From Planctomycetaceae bacterium (GTDB taxonomy: Bacteria; Planctomycetota; Phycisphaerae; SM23-33), in assembly GCA_039680605.1 (NCBI GenBank), contig JBDKTA010000058.1, forward strand, positions 1 through 64,000: 64,000 nt of DNA. The letters run 5' to 3'. The notes below the pieces were generated by a model, which ran no database searches, was not told where the DNA came from, and saw only the letters and a list, made by a program, of their open reading frames with translations. A program made the position numbers and the translations under genes. Below are positions 17,393-25,124 of this stretch, piece after piece; the first letter of the stretch is position 1; each line of letters begins with the position of its first letter.

Positions 17393-17607
17393 GATTCCAC
17401 CGCGACCCGCTGCACTCCAACAAATTCATGCACTTCATCTTCGGTATCTTCCTGCGCCTCCAAACAAACCGCAATGGCCTCTCGGACTCGCTCGAGCAGC
17501 TTGTCCATAGACTTCGCCTGCGTGTGGCAGCCTTTGAGCTCCGGCACCGAAGCCACAAGCCAGCCTTTCTCATCCTTCTCGATGATTACGCTAAATTCGC
17601 GTCGCAT
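17389..17607 (-). CDS. hicB: HicB-family antitoxin
   Basis: A 72-residue HicB-like protein: REFSVIIEKDEKGWLVASVPELKGCHTQ followed by an amphipathic helix LLERVREAIAVCLE. The ATG at 17607 has AAGGAG with 6-nt spacing; an extra 5 residues are possible from 17622. A TATAAT -10 element lies at 17628-17633. No separate DNA-binding domain is visible, so if it autoregulates it may do so through another fold. It forms an overlapping pair with hicA. Confidence 0.85.
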   Translation of the reverse strand: MRREFSVIIEKDEKGWLVASVPELKGCHTQAKSMDKLLERVREAIAVCLEAQEDTEDEVHEFVGVQRVAVES

Positions 17608-17681
17608 GGAAAACTCCTTCATGAACCATTATAACAAATCGTGCGCCGTCACGCGGTAGCCCAATCTCGCATCCATGCGGC

Positions 17682-17710
17682 TTGTACCATCAGAAGTGCC
17701 TCGCTATAGT
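17682..17710 (+). promoter_or_regulatory. Predicted promoter of queC
   Basis: TTGTAC (17682-17687), 17-bp spacer, TATAGT (17705-17710). The expected start of transcription is about 17717, only about 5 nt before the queC ATG at 17722. Confidence 0.65.
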
Positions 17711-17721
17711 TCGCACTGACC

Positions 17722-18471
17722 ATGAAACGCACTCAACCACCCAAACCCGCTGTCGTGCTCCTGTCGGGAGGGCTCGACTCGGCCACCACGCTCGCCGTGG
17801 CAGCCGATTCCGGCTTCGCCTGCCACTGCCTGAGCTTCGACTACGGCCAGCGCCACCGCTTTGAGCTCCAGGCGGCTGCACGCGTGGCCGCGGCGCTCAA
17901 GGCCGCCGACCACCGCGTCGTGAAACTGGACCTGACCGCCGCCGGCGGGTTCGGCCACAGCGCCCTGACCGACGCGATCGACGTGCCCAAGGACCGGACC
18001 GGGCCGCAGGTGGAATCCGAAATCCGCAATCCCAAATCCGCAATTCCCGTCACCTACGTTCCGGCCCGCAACACGATTTTCCTGAGCATCGCATTGGGGT
18101 TCGCCGAGGTGACCGGGGCGTTCGATATCTTCATCGGCGTCAACGCCGTCGACTACAGCGGCTACCCCGACTGCCGAAGCGAATTCATCGCCGCCTTCAC
18201 GCGCCTGGCGAACCTGGCCACCGCGGCGGCCGTCGAAGGGCGAGGGCAGTTCGCCATCCACGCCCCGCTGATTCACATGAGCAAGGGACAGATCATCCGC
18301 ACCGGCCTGGCGTTGGGCGTCGATTACTCGCTGACGCATAGCTGCTACGACCCGTCACCCGACGGCGCCGCCTGCGGCCGCTGCGACTCCTGCCGCCTGC
18401 GCCTGGCAGGATTCAAGCAAGCCGGGGTCAGCGACCCACTGACATACGTGACCGCTGAAGATTCCGGATGA
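17722..18471 (+). CDS. queC: 7-cyano-7-deazaguanine (preQ0) synthase
   Basis: A 249-residue QueC that converts 7-carboxy-7-deazaguanine to preQ0 with ATP and ammonia. The PP-loop is [11 protein letters not shown] near residue 13; [10 protein letters not shown] and DYSGYPDCR are conserved substrate motifs; the zinc site is Cys-rich near the C-terminus ([16 protein letters not shown]). Between the variable loop and YVPARN it carries a run [11 protein letters not shown] (about 98-108) encoded by a simple A/C-rich repeat (18013-18047) that resembles non-coding repeat DNA at 18675-18712. It has no ribosome-binding site and a predicted very short leader. Confidence 0.93.
   Translation: MKRTQPPKPAVVLLSGGLDSATTLAVAADSGFACHCLSFDYGQRHRFELQAAARVAAALKAADHRVVKLDLTAAGGFGHSALTDAIDVPKDRTGPQVESEIRNPKSAIPVTYVPARNTIFLSIALGFAEVTGAFDIFIGVNAVDYSGYPDCRSEFIAAFTRLANLATAAAVEGRGQFAIHAPLIHMSKGQIIRTGLALGVDYSLTHSCYDPSPDGAACGRCDSCRLRLAGFKQAGVSDPLTYVTAEDSG
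18013..18047. repeat. AATCCGAAATCC-type simple repeat inside queC
   Basis: About 35 bp built from AATCC(G/C)(A/C)AATCC words, in frame within queC. Similar words, in different order, form the intergenic segment 18675-18712. Confidence 0.7.
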
Positions 18472-18734
18472 CGTTGCGCCCTGGGGAATCTGCCCCAACA
18501 TGTTTTAAGCCCTGAAAGGGCGAAACATCATCGTGTGCCGCCCTTTCAGGGCTGGGACCGGAGGTGCGACCTGACCCAGGGCTGCGTCACTCGCTTCGCT
18601 CGCGACTGCGCCCTGGGCTGACGAATTGCAGGCCTTCGGCCCGCAGGTTGCGAGCGCGGCGGGACATGAAGAAGTAATCCGCAATCCGAAATCTGAGATC
18701 CGCAATGAGATTGGGCGCAGTCCGCGCTGTGACC
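18472..18734. repeat. Repeat-filled gap between queC and the small Cys-rich gene
   Basis: Contains an inverted pair GCCCTGAAAGGGC/GCCCTTTCAGGGC (18506-18554), a hairpin around 18590-18610 (CGCTTCGCTCGCG), CAGGCCTTCGGCCCGCAG near 18630 and the AATCCG-word repeat (18675-18712). No gene seen. Confidence 0.7.
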
Positions 18735-18914
18735 TCAGCGACGGATTTGATCTTCGGAGGCGTTGTTTGGATCTTGCGACTGGTGACTTTCGCGTGGGAA
18801 CACGCGCCGGTCGCACCCACACCCTCCCTTGCCCTTGCCCGCCAGCAGGATGCGATAGATCGCCGCCGCGGCCAACAACACCAGCACGGCGCCGATTGCG
18901 ATATCCTGCCACAT
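18735..18914 (-). CDS. Small Cys-rich single-helix membrane protein (FeoB-associated type)
   Basis: A 59-residue protein starting MWQDIAIGAVLVLLAAAA: one N-terminal helix, then a basic KGKGGCGC motif and a polar tail. This is the pattern of small 'FeoB-associated Cys-rich membrane' proteins. The ATG at 18914 has GGAG upstream and lies 17 bp after the stop of a DtxR-family regulator, so the two are likely co-transcribed. No feoA or feoB is in the window. A role in metal uptake is inferred from shape and neighbour only. Confidence 0.6.
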   Translation of the reverse strand: MWQDIAIGAVLVLLAAAAIYRILLAGKGKGGCGCDRRVFPRESHQSQDPNNASEDQIRR

Positions 18915-18931
18915 GGGTGCAGACTCCGCTG

Positions 18932-19438
18932 CTAAGAGTTTTTGTCGGCCTTACAGTCTTTGCAGTGCTCGGGGTCCTGGCGGCGATTGCAGTACTCCAG
19001 GAACTCCTGGACCCAGTCGGGCCCGGTGCGCGGGCAGTGCTCGATGAACTCGGCGAAGCTGCGCAGGCGCTCGAGCAGCTCGGCGTCGACGGCGTGTTCA
19101 AGGCGACAGGCATTGGCCTCGGCCGAGGCGGCGCTGACCCCCAGCACGCCGATGAGAAACCGCCTCAGGAACGTGTGAGTTCGCGTGATCTGCTGGGCCA
19201 CTTGCTCGCCGGGCCCCGTCAGGGTGACCACCTCGTACGGGTCGTAATTCACCAGCCCGCGGGCGGAGAGGTTCTTCAGGGCCGCAGTCACCGAGGGCAT
19301 GCCGACCTTCATGTGGTCGGCGATGTCCCGCACCCGGGCGACCTTGTTGCGCTGCACGAGCAGGCAGACCGCCTCAAGGTAATCCTCCTGCGAAGCGCTC
19401 AACTCGTGTTCGCCCGCCGATTTGTTCTTGGCATTCAA
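18932..19438 (-). CDS. DtxR/MntR-family metal-dependent transcriptional regulator
   Basis: About 168 residues from a TTG at 19438. The winged-helix domain is clear: LSASQEDYLEAVCLLV, VRDIADHMKVGMPSVTAALKNL, GLVNYDPYEVVTLT. The metal-binding dimerisation domain follows (EANACRLEHAVDAELLERL), and the tail is Cys-rich (EHCPRTGPDW, EYCNRRQDPEHCKDCK), like iron-type members. It lacks the SH3-like third domain. An ATG at 19507 would add 23 residues that do not look like the family, and a possible -10 (TATACT, 19480-19485) lies between, favouring the shorter start. Followed by a Cys-rich membrane protein gene. Likely senses Fe(II) or Mn(II). Confidence 0.85.
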   Translation of the reverse strand: MNAKNKSAGEHELSASQEDYLEAVCLLVQRNKVARVRDIADHMKVGMPSVTAALKNLSARGLVNYDPYEVVTLTGPGEQVAQQITRTHTFLRRFLIGVLGVSAASAEANACRLEHAVDAELLERLRSFAEFIEHCPRTGPDWVQEFLEYCNRRQDPEHCKDCKADKNS

Positions 19439-19606
19439 GGCTGGATGGTCCCATTGCGACGCACAGCGCGCCTGTGCAAAGTATAAGGCAAAACTCCTGA
19501 TCCCCATAGCACTTTTGCAGGGCGACGGCGGCGACTCGCGCGGCGCCAGAGGACGCCAAACGGGCAAGCCGTCAGGCCGAGCCTTTTCATGGATGCGGTC
19601 CGCCGG

Positions 19607-19612
19607 TAGAAT
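19607..19612 (+). promoter_or_regulatory. Predicted -10 element of the cca gene
   Basis: TAGAAT, with a TTTTCA-like -35 17 bp upstream (19584-19589). The ATG at 19623 begins only 10 nt after this element, implying an almost leaderless mRNA. Confidence 0.5.
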
Positions 19613-19622
19613 CCGTGTACAC

Positions 19623-20864
19623 ATGGCGAAACCCGCACCACGAGAAACCGCGATCTGGGTCGTCCAGCGCCTGGTCGAAAGAGGCTTCCAGGCGCTCTTC
19701 GCCGGCGGGTGCGTGCGCGACATGCTGCTGGAACATCCCGTCTTCGACTACGACGTCGCCACCAACGCCACCCCCGACGACGTGCAGAAAATCTTCCCCC
19801 GCGTGCTGCTGGTCGGCGCCAAGTTCGGCGTTGCCATGGTGCTCCACCGCGGCCGCAAGGTCGAAGTCACCACCTTCCGCTCCGATGCGTCCTACAGCGA
19901 CGGTCGCCGGCCTGATGCGGTGACGTTCACCAGCGCCCGCGAAGACGCCCAGCGCCGCGACTTCACGATCAACGGGATGTTCTACGACCCGCTCAAGGAT
20001 GAGCTGATCGACTACGTCGGCGGGCAGGACGACCTGCGGCGGCGGATCATCCGCACCATCGGCCGGCCCGAGCAGCGATTCGGCGAGGATTACCTGCGCA
20101 TGCTGCGGGCGGCGCGGTTCTCCGTGCGATTGGGTTTCGCCATCGAGAGCGAAACAGCACAAGCCATCCGCGTCCTGTCCGACAAGATCACCGCCATCAG
20201 CGGCGAACGCATCTTCGAAGAGCTCAGCAAGATGCTCGTCCGAGCGTCAGCCGCCGAGGCGATGGACCTGCTGATCGACTTGAACCTGGCGCAGCATATC
20301 TTTCCCGACGAGCTGACGGCCGACGAGTCGCGCCTGACGCGAGCGCGGCAGCGGTTGGCGAAAGTCGCGCCAAAGAAAAACGTCACGCTGGCGCTGGCGG
20401 CCCTGCTGGCCGAGACGCCGCCCAAGGCCATCCGCGCCTGCGTGCGCCGCTGGGGCGCTTCGAATGAACTTCGCGATGAATTGAGCTACCTGGCCGCCCG
20501 CGTGGACGGATGGCAAACCGCCGCCGACACGCAATTGGCCGATTTCAAGTTCCTCATGGGCAGCCCCTACTGGCCACACCTTCAGGCCCTCTGGCACGCG
20601 CAGGAAAAACTCGTCACCGGCAGATTCGACCAAGCCAAACGCATCGCCGACCGCGCGACGGCCGTCAAGCCCGAAGCAGTCTGTCCCCCCGCCCTGATCA
20701 CCGGCGCCGACCTGCACGCCCTGGGCGTGACGGACGGCCCCACCATGGGCAAACTCCTCCGCCGCCTCTACGAGGCGCAGCTCAACGAAGAATTTTCAAC
20801 CCGCCAGGCAGCGATGGAACAAGCGCGGCGACTGACGGAGGAAATGCAGGAGAGGGAAAGTTAG
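19623..20864 (+). CDS. CCA tRNA nucleotidyltransferase / poly(A) polymerase family protein
   Basis: A 413-residue class II nucleotidyltransferase. The head domain shows LFAGGCVRDMLLEHPVFDYDVATNA (GGxVRD and the catalytic DxD) and RRDFTINGMFYDP; the RNA/nucleotide-selecting neck shows RFGEDYLRMLRAARF. The C-terminal domain (about 220-410) is divergent and lacks an HD motif. The family either adds CCA to tRNA 3' ends or polyadenylates RNA, and the sequence alone does not decide between them. It is transcribed divergently from the DtxR-family gene. Confidence 0.88.
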   Translation: MAKPAPRETAIWVVQRLVERGFQALFAGGCVRDMLLEHPVFDYDVATNATPDDVQKIFPRVLLVGAKFGVAMVLHRGRKVEVTTFRSDASYSDGRRPDAVTFTSAREDAQRRDFTINGMFYDPLKDELIDYVGGQDDLRRRIIRTIGRPEQRFGEDYLRMLRAARFSVRLGFAIESETAQAIRVLSDKITAISGERIFEELSKMLVRASAAEAMDLLIDLNLAQHIFPDELTADESRLTRARQRLAKVAPKKNVTLALAALLAETPPKAIRACVRRWGASNELRDELSYLAARVDGWQTAADTQLADFKFLMGSPYWPHLQALWHAQEKLVTGRFDQAKRIADRATAVKPEAVCPPALITGADLHALGVTDGPTMGKLLRRLYEAQLNEEFSTRQAAMEQARRLTEEMQERES

Positions 20865-20990
20865 CGGCGGAGCTTGCTCCGCGCGGTTGTTGAAGGGGGA
20901 TAAACACGTTGAACAGTCGTCTTCGCTCTGCGAGCTACGCCGGACAAGAGTTCGACCGCTAATGGAAGAACACTTCTTTCTTCGCGCTGG

Positions 20991-21527
20991 CTACTGGGCT
21001 TGGTAGTCATTGCGGTCTTTGGATTTTTCGGCGAGCTTTTTGACTTTGAAATATCTGCCCATTGCTCCGAGGCCTATAGCGACCAGCACAATCCCAAGCA
21101 CAAGCAAGAAAGCCGGAAACATCGTATCGGACTTTTGTGAATCCACGCGGCTCATCCAATACACGGAGCCAACGATAATAATAATCCCCAAGAACTGGAA
21201 ACCGAGCGCTCTTCTGGCAAAGGCCCGCAAACGTGCAGAACCTTCGGCCGCCATGACTGTGTCAAAATAGGACATTAGCTTCTGGACATCTTCGGTAAGA
21301 GAGTCAAACTCCAGCCTTGTGCTGCCGACCCGAACAAACAGTCTCTTTTGCGGAGCAGAACCTAGCGGGATAATCATATTTTCTGCCAGATTGGGACTAC
21401 ATGTAGCCATGGTCTTTCCTAAAGCGTTGACCAAGACCACTTCCGACTCAGAAATGTCCAGGAACCAAGTTTCCCCTTTATAAACGCCCTTGTCGCAATG
21501 AATAACAATGCGATCCTTCACGCACAT
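20991..21527 (-). CDS. Two-helix membrane protein of unknown function
   Basis: A 178-residue protein with a soluble N-terminal domain (about 1-105) and two helices (about 110-128 and 138-158), ending in a Lys-rich cytoplasmic tail. The soluble part is beta-rich, like a small PH-like or sensor domain, but no family is recognised. Start choice is uncertain: ATG at 21527 or GTG at 21521, the latter better spaced from GAAGGGA. It lies 27 bp past the fabF stop on the same strand and may be read through from that operon. Lower GC than its neighbours. Confidence 0.65.
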   Translation of the reverse strand: MCVKDRIVIHCDKGVYKGETWFLDISESEVVLVNALGKTMATCSPNLAENMIIPLGSAPQKRLFVRVGSTRLEFDSLTEDVQKLMSYFDTVMAAEGSARLRAFARRALGFQFLGIIIIVGSVYWMSRVDSQKSDTMFPAFLLVLGIVLVAIGLGAMGRYFKVKKLAEKSKDRNDYQAQ

Positions 21528-21554
21528 TCCCTTCTGTCCCTACACCCGGTTCCC

Positions 21555-22805
21555 TTACTCAAACCGCTTGATGATCAGGCAGGCGTTGTGGCCGCCGAAG
21601 CCGAAGCTGTTGGACAGCATGTACTGGACCTTCTTCTGGCGGGATTGATTTGGGATATAGTCCAGGTCGCAGCCTTCGCTGGGGTTGTCGAGGTTCCACG
21701 TGCCGGGCAGGACGTTGTCCTGCATCGCCTTGCAGCAGGCCACCAACTCCGCTCCGCCGGAGGCCCCGAGCATGTGGCCGGTGAGGCTCTTGGTCGAGGA
21801 GACCATCAGGCCGTTCCTGGCGTAATCGCCGAAAGCCTTCTTGATCGCGACGGTCTCGGCCATGTCACCGAGTTCTGTGCTGGTGCCGTGGGCGTTGATG
21901 TATCCGACCTGGTCGGGGGCGATGGCGGCGTCTTCCAGCGCCAGGATCATTGCATCGCACGCGCCGGTGCCTTCGGGCGATGGGGCGGTAATGTGGTAGG
22001 CGTCGCACGTGGCGCCGAAGCCCACCAGCTCGGCATAGATCTTCGCCCCGCGGGCCCTGGCGTGATCGAGCGTTTCGAGAATGACCACGCCGGCGCCTTC
22101 GGCCAGCAGGAACCCGTCGCGGTCCTTATCCCACGGGCGCGAGGCGTGGGCGGGGTCGTCATTGCGGGTGGACAGCCCCTTGAGGGCGCAGAAGCTGGCC
22201 AGGCCGATCTCGGTCAGGGCGGCTTCGCTGCCGCCGGTGATGACCACGTCGGCGGCGCCGCGCTGCAGCAGGGCCATCGCCTCGCCGACGGCGTTGGCGG
22301 CCGAGGCGCAGGCGGTGACGGTGGCATAGGACACGCCGGTGAGCCCGTAGAGGATCGAGATCGTTCCGGCGGCGGCGTTGCCCATCATTTTGGGCACCGT
22401 CAGGGGGCTGACGCGGGTGACGCCGCGGGCCATCATGATCTCGTGCTGTTCCTGCAGGGTCATCAGCCCGCCGATGCCGGTTCCGATGATGCAGGCATAG
22501 CGGCGGGCCTTGGCGGGGTCGAAGGCGATACCGCTGTCGCGGACGGCCTCGATGGCCGCGGCGGTGGCGTACTGGGTGAAGGGGTCCATGCGCCGTGCTT
22601 CGCGCGGGTCGACCAAGTCGGTGGGCGGACCGGCCCAATCGACGATCTGCCCGCCGATGCGGGAGGCGAAGGGCGCGGCGTCGAACCGCGAGATCGGGCG
22701 GATGCCGGTTGTTCCCTCCAGCAATCGCGCCCAGAACAGCGGCACGTCATGGGCGACCGGATTGACGGTCCCCAGCCCAGTGATGACTACGCGGCATCTG
22801 GACAT
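21555..22805 (-). CDS. fabF: 3-oxoacyl-[acyl-carrier-protein] synthase II
   Basis: A 416-residue KAS II that elongates acyl-ACP with malonyl-ACP. Catalytic Cys166 lies in VTACASAANAVGEA, the two His residues in YINAHGTSTELGD and KSLTGHMLGASG, and the closing NSFGFGGHNAC is typical. It follows acpP by 21 bp, the normal fatty-acid operon partner. This is the last gene of the fatty-acid set in this cluster. Confidence 0.96.
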   Translation of the reverse strand: MSRCRVVITGLGTVNPVAHDVPLFWARLLEGTTGIRPISRFDAAPFASRIGGQIVDWAGPPTDLVDPREARRMDPFTQYATAAAIEAVRDSGIAFDPAKARRYACIIGTGIGGLMTLQEQHEIMMARGVTRVSPLTVPKMMGNAAAGTISILYGLTGVSYATVTACASAANAVGEAMALLQRGAADVVITGGSEAALTEIGLASFCALKGLSTRNDDPAHASRPWDKDRDGFLLAEGAGVVILETLDHARARGAKIYAELVGFGATCDAYHITAPSPEGTGACDAMILALEDAAIAPDQVGYINAHGTSTELGDMAETVAIKKAFGDYARNGLMVSSTKSLTGHMLGASGGAELVACCKAMQDNVLPGTWNLDNPSEGCDLDYIPNQSRQKKVQYMLSNSFGFGGHNACLIIKRFE

Positions 22806-22826
22806 CGAATGCCTGATCCACAGGCT

Positions 22827-23078
22827 CTAGGCCTTGTTGGAGTTCTCTTTGATGTAGTCGATCGCCTGGCCGACGGTCTGGATCTTCTCGGCTTCTTCGT
22901 CGGGGATGCTCAGTTCGAACTCATCTTCGAACTCCATCACCAGCTCGACGGTATCCAGAGAGTCCGCGTTGAGGTCGTTGACGAACGAGGTTTCGCGCGT
23001 GATTTCGCTCTTGTCCACGCCCATCTGTTCGGCAACGATGTCTATGACCTTATCTTCGATTTCGTCTGGCACTTTCAT
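22827..23078 (-). CDS. acpP: Acyl carrier protein
   Basis: An 83-residue acidic four-helix carrier. Ser40 in [13 protein letters not shown] is the phosphopantetheine site. It lies between fabG and fabF and has its own predicted promoter in the 129-bp gap upstream. Length and composition are normal. Confidence 0.97.
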   Translation of the reverse strand: MKVPDEIEDKVIDIVAEQMGVDKSEITRETSFVNDLNADSLDTVELVMEFEDEFELSIPDEEAEKIQTVGQAIDYIKENSNKA

Positions 23079-23138
23079 TCTCCTGCAACAACGACCTTAG
23101 GATTCACCCACCGCCGCCAGGGCTGGCGAGGGTGCGGT

Positions 23139-23167
23139 ACTATAGCGTGACGATCAAACTCATGCAA
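23139..23167 (-). promoter_or_regulatory. Predicted promoter of acpP-fabF
   Basis: On the minus strand: TTGCAT (23162-23167), 17-bp spacer, TATAGT (23139-23144), giving a leader of about 55 nt before acpP. An internal promoter here would allow ACP to be made in excess over the upstream enzymes. Confidence 0.65.
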
Positions 23168-23207
23168 TACCAATTCCGGGCGATTACTGTCAAGCCGCAA
23201 CGCGAAT

Positions 23208-23969
23208 TTACGTGTGCATTCCGCCGTCGACGCTGAGCACCTGCCCGGTCATATAAGCGGAATTCTCCGACGCCAGGAACGCCACCGCGCGGGCGATGTC
23301 GCCGGGGGTGCCCATGCGCTCCATCGGAATCATCGCCAGCGCCATGTCCTTGGCCTGCTGGGGAAGCACTTCGGTCATCTCCGTGGCAATGAAGCCCGGA
23401 GCCACCGCGTTGACCCGAACGCTGCGCTTGGCCAGTTCCTTGGCCGCGGACTTCGTCAGGCCGAGCATGCCGGCCTTGCTGGCGGCGTAGTTGCCCTGCC
23501 CGCGGTTGCCTTCCAGCCCGCTGTAGCTGGACATGTTGACGATGCTGCCGCAGCGCTGGCGCATCATGACGCGGGCGGCGGCCCGAGTCCCGTAAAAGGC
23601 GCTGGTGAGGTTGACCTTGAGCACCAGGTCCCACTCCTCGTCAGTCATCATCACCACGATGTTGTCGCGCGTGATCCCGGCGTTGTTGACCATGACGTCG
23701 AGGTGGCCGTACTTCTCAGCCACCGCGTCGACCATCGCCGTCATGCCGGCCGAGTCCGTCACGTCCTGAACGCGGGTTTCGAGTTTGTCGCCGGGGTTGC
23801 CCAGGGCCTCGGGCAGTTGCCCCAGCAGGTCGGCCTTGAGGTCGACGGCCACGACGGTCATGCCCATCTTGAGCAGTTCTCGGGCGATCTCGCGTCCGAT
23901 GCCGCGCGCGGCGCCGGTGACGATGGCGACCTTCTGATTGTCGGGGGTTGCAGCTACGGTTTTTGCCAT
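23208..23969 (-). CDS. fabG: 3-oxoacyl-[acyl-carrier-protein] reductase
   Basis: A 253-residue short-chain dehydrogenase that reduces 3-oxoacyl-ACP with NADPH. Cofactor motif TGAARGIGREIA, NNAGITRDN, the catalytic Ser in NMSSYSG, and Tyr/Lys in NYAASKAGM are all present. The ATG at 23969 has AAGGTG upstream; the GTG three codons earlier is unlikely. It sits between fabD and acpP. Confidence 0.95.
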   Translation of the reverse strand: MAKTVAATPDNQKVAIVTGAARGIGREIARELLKMGMTVVAVDLKADLLGQLPEALGNPGDKLETRVQDVTDSAGMTAMVDAVAEKYGHLDVMVNNAGITRDNIVVMMTDEEWDLVLKVNLTSAFYGTRAAARVMMRQRCGSIVNMSSYSGLEGNRGQGNYAASKAGMLGLTKSAAKELAKRSVRVNAVAPGFIATEMTEVLPQQAKDMALAMIPMERMGTPGDIARAVAFLASENSAYMTGQVLSVDGGMHT

Positions 23970-24042
23970 TATTTTCACCTTGTTTCGTGGTTTCTCCGCT
24001 TGCCCAACACCGGCGACGCCGCAAGCGGCGGAGGAACCATAC

Positions 24043-24987
24043 CTATGCGTTTGCGGTCAATTGTTCTACCGCGTCAGGGGCGTTGACGCAAGTGATGGGC
24101 AGTTTTCTGTCGATTCTCTTTGCCAGCCCGGCCAGCACCCGCCCCGGTCCGATCTCGTAAAACGCTCCGGCGCCCTGGGCGATGAGGTACTCCATGCACT
24201 GCTGCCAGCGAACGGGCTGGACAAGCTGCGCCAGCAGTTTTGCGGGGATCTCTGCCGCCGAGGCGTACGGGCGGGCGTCGACGTTGGACAGCACCACGCA
24301 GGTCGGATCTTTGAACGGCACGTCCAGAAGGGTTTGGGCGAACGTTTCCGCCGCCGTGGCCATCAGCGAGCTGTGAAAGGCGCCCGCCACGTCGAGCGGT
24401 ACGGCCATCTTGGCTCCGGCGGCGGGCGCCATTTCGGCGGCGCGGCGGCAGGCGCCGATCTGACCGGACAGCACGATCTGTCCCGGGCAGTTGAAGTTCG
24501 CGCAGACCAGCACCTCGCCCTGGGACGCCTGGAGGCACAACGACTCGGCCTGGGGCTCGTCCATCCCGATCACGCTGACCATGCCCGAGGGCACAAGCGT
24601 GGCGGCTTGCTGCATCAACCGCCCGCGCTGGGTGACGAGCTTGAGTCCGGTTTCGAAGTCCATCGCGCCGGCGGCATAGAGGGCGGTGTATTCGCCCAGG
24701 CTCAAGCCTGCGGTAAACGTTGGCACGAACGTCGCCGCCTGGGGGCCAAGCTTCTGGGCGATCGCCGCGCTGACGGCCACCGACATGGTGAAGATTGCCG
24801 GTTGGGCCACGTCGGTGCGCGAGAGCTCTTCCTTGGGTCCTTCGAAGCAGAGCTTCATCAGCGGCAGGGCGGAGATCTTCTCGGCCTGCTCGAAGATCGC
24901 ACGGGCGGCGGGGTACTTCTCGCAGAGGTCCTTGCCCATCCCGACATCCTGGGCGCCCTGTCCTGGATATAAAAAGGTTGTATTCAT
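24043..24987 (-). CDS. fabD: Malonyl-CoA:ACP transacylase
   Basis: A 314-residue enzyme loading malonate onto ACP. The opening FLYPGQGAQDVGMG, the nucleophile Ser96 in GLSLGEYTAL, the Arg in LVTQRGRLMQQ and the His in DVAGAFHSSLM match the family. The usual GHSLGE reads GLSLGE here. ATG at 24987 gives the normal N-terminus; a TTG at 24993 is better spaced from AAAGGA and is the alternative. A perfect 30-bp inverted repeat separates it from fabH upstream. Confidence 0.95.
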   Translation of the reverse strand: MNTTFLYPGQGAQDVGMGKDLCEKYPAARAIFEQAEKISALPLMKLCFEGPKEELSRTDVAQPAIFTMSVAVSAAIAQKLGPQAATFVPTFTAGLSLGEYTALYAAGAMDFETGLKLVTQRGRLMQQAATLVPSGMVSVIGMDEPQAESLCLQASQGEVLVCANFNCPGQIVLSGQIGACRRAAEMAPAAGAKMAVPLDVAGAFHSSLMATAAETFAQTLLDVPFKDPTCVVLSNVDARPYASAAEIPAKLLAQLVQPVRWQQCMEYLIAQGAGAFYEIGPGRVLAGLAKRIDRKLPITCVNAPDAVEQLTANA

Positions 24988-25031
24988 ATTCAATCCGGAT
25001 TCCTTTGGTGTCGTAGCTGGGGGTTTGAATA

Positions 25032-25113
25032 AGCCGCTGAGGTCGCCCAGGACGCTGAGGAAGAAGTTATTTTATCTCCTTTATCCTCAGCGTCCTGGGC
25101 GACCTCAGCGGCT
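25032..25113. repeat. Perfect 30-bp inverted repeat between fabH and fabD
   Basis: Arms 25032-25061 and 25084-25113 are exact reverse complements with a 22-bp AT-rich loop. They start AGCCGCTGAGGTCGCCCAGG. Related in wording to repeats at 14891-15010 and near 37330. It lies within the fatty-acid operon and could attenuate or stabilise its mRNA. Confidence 0.9.
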
Positions 25114-25124
25114 CTATTTCATTG

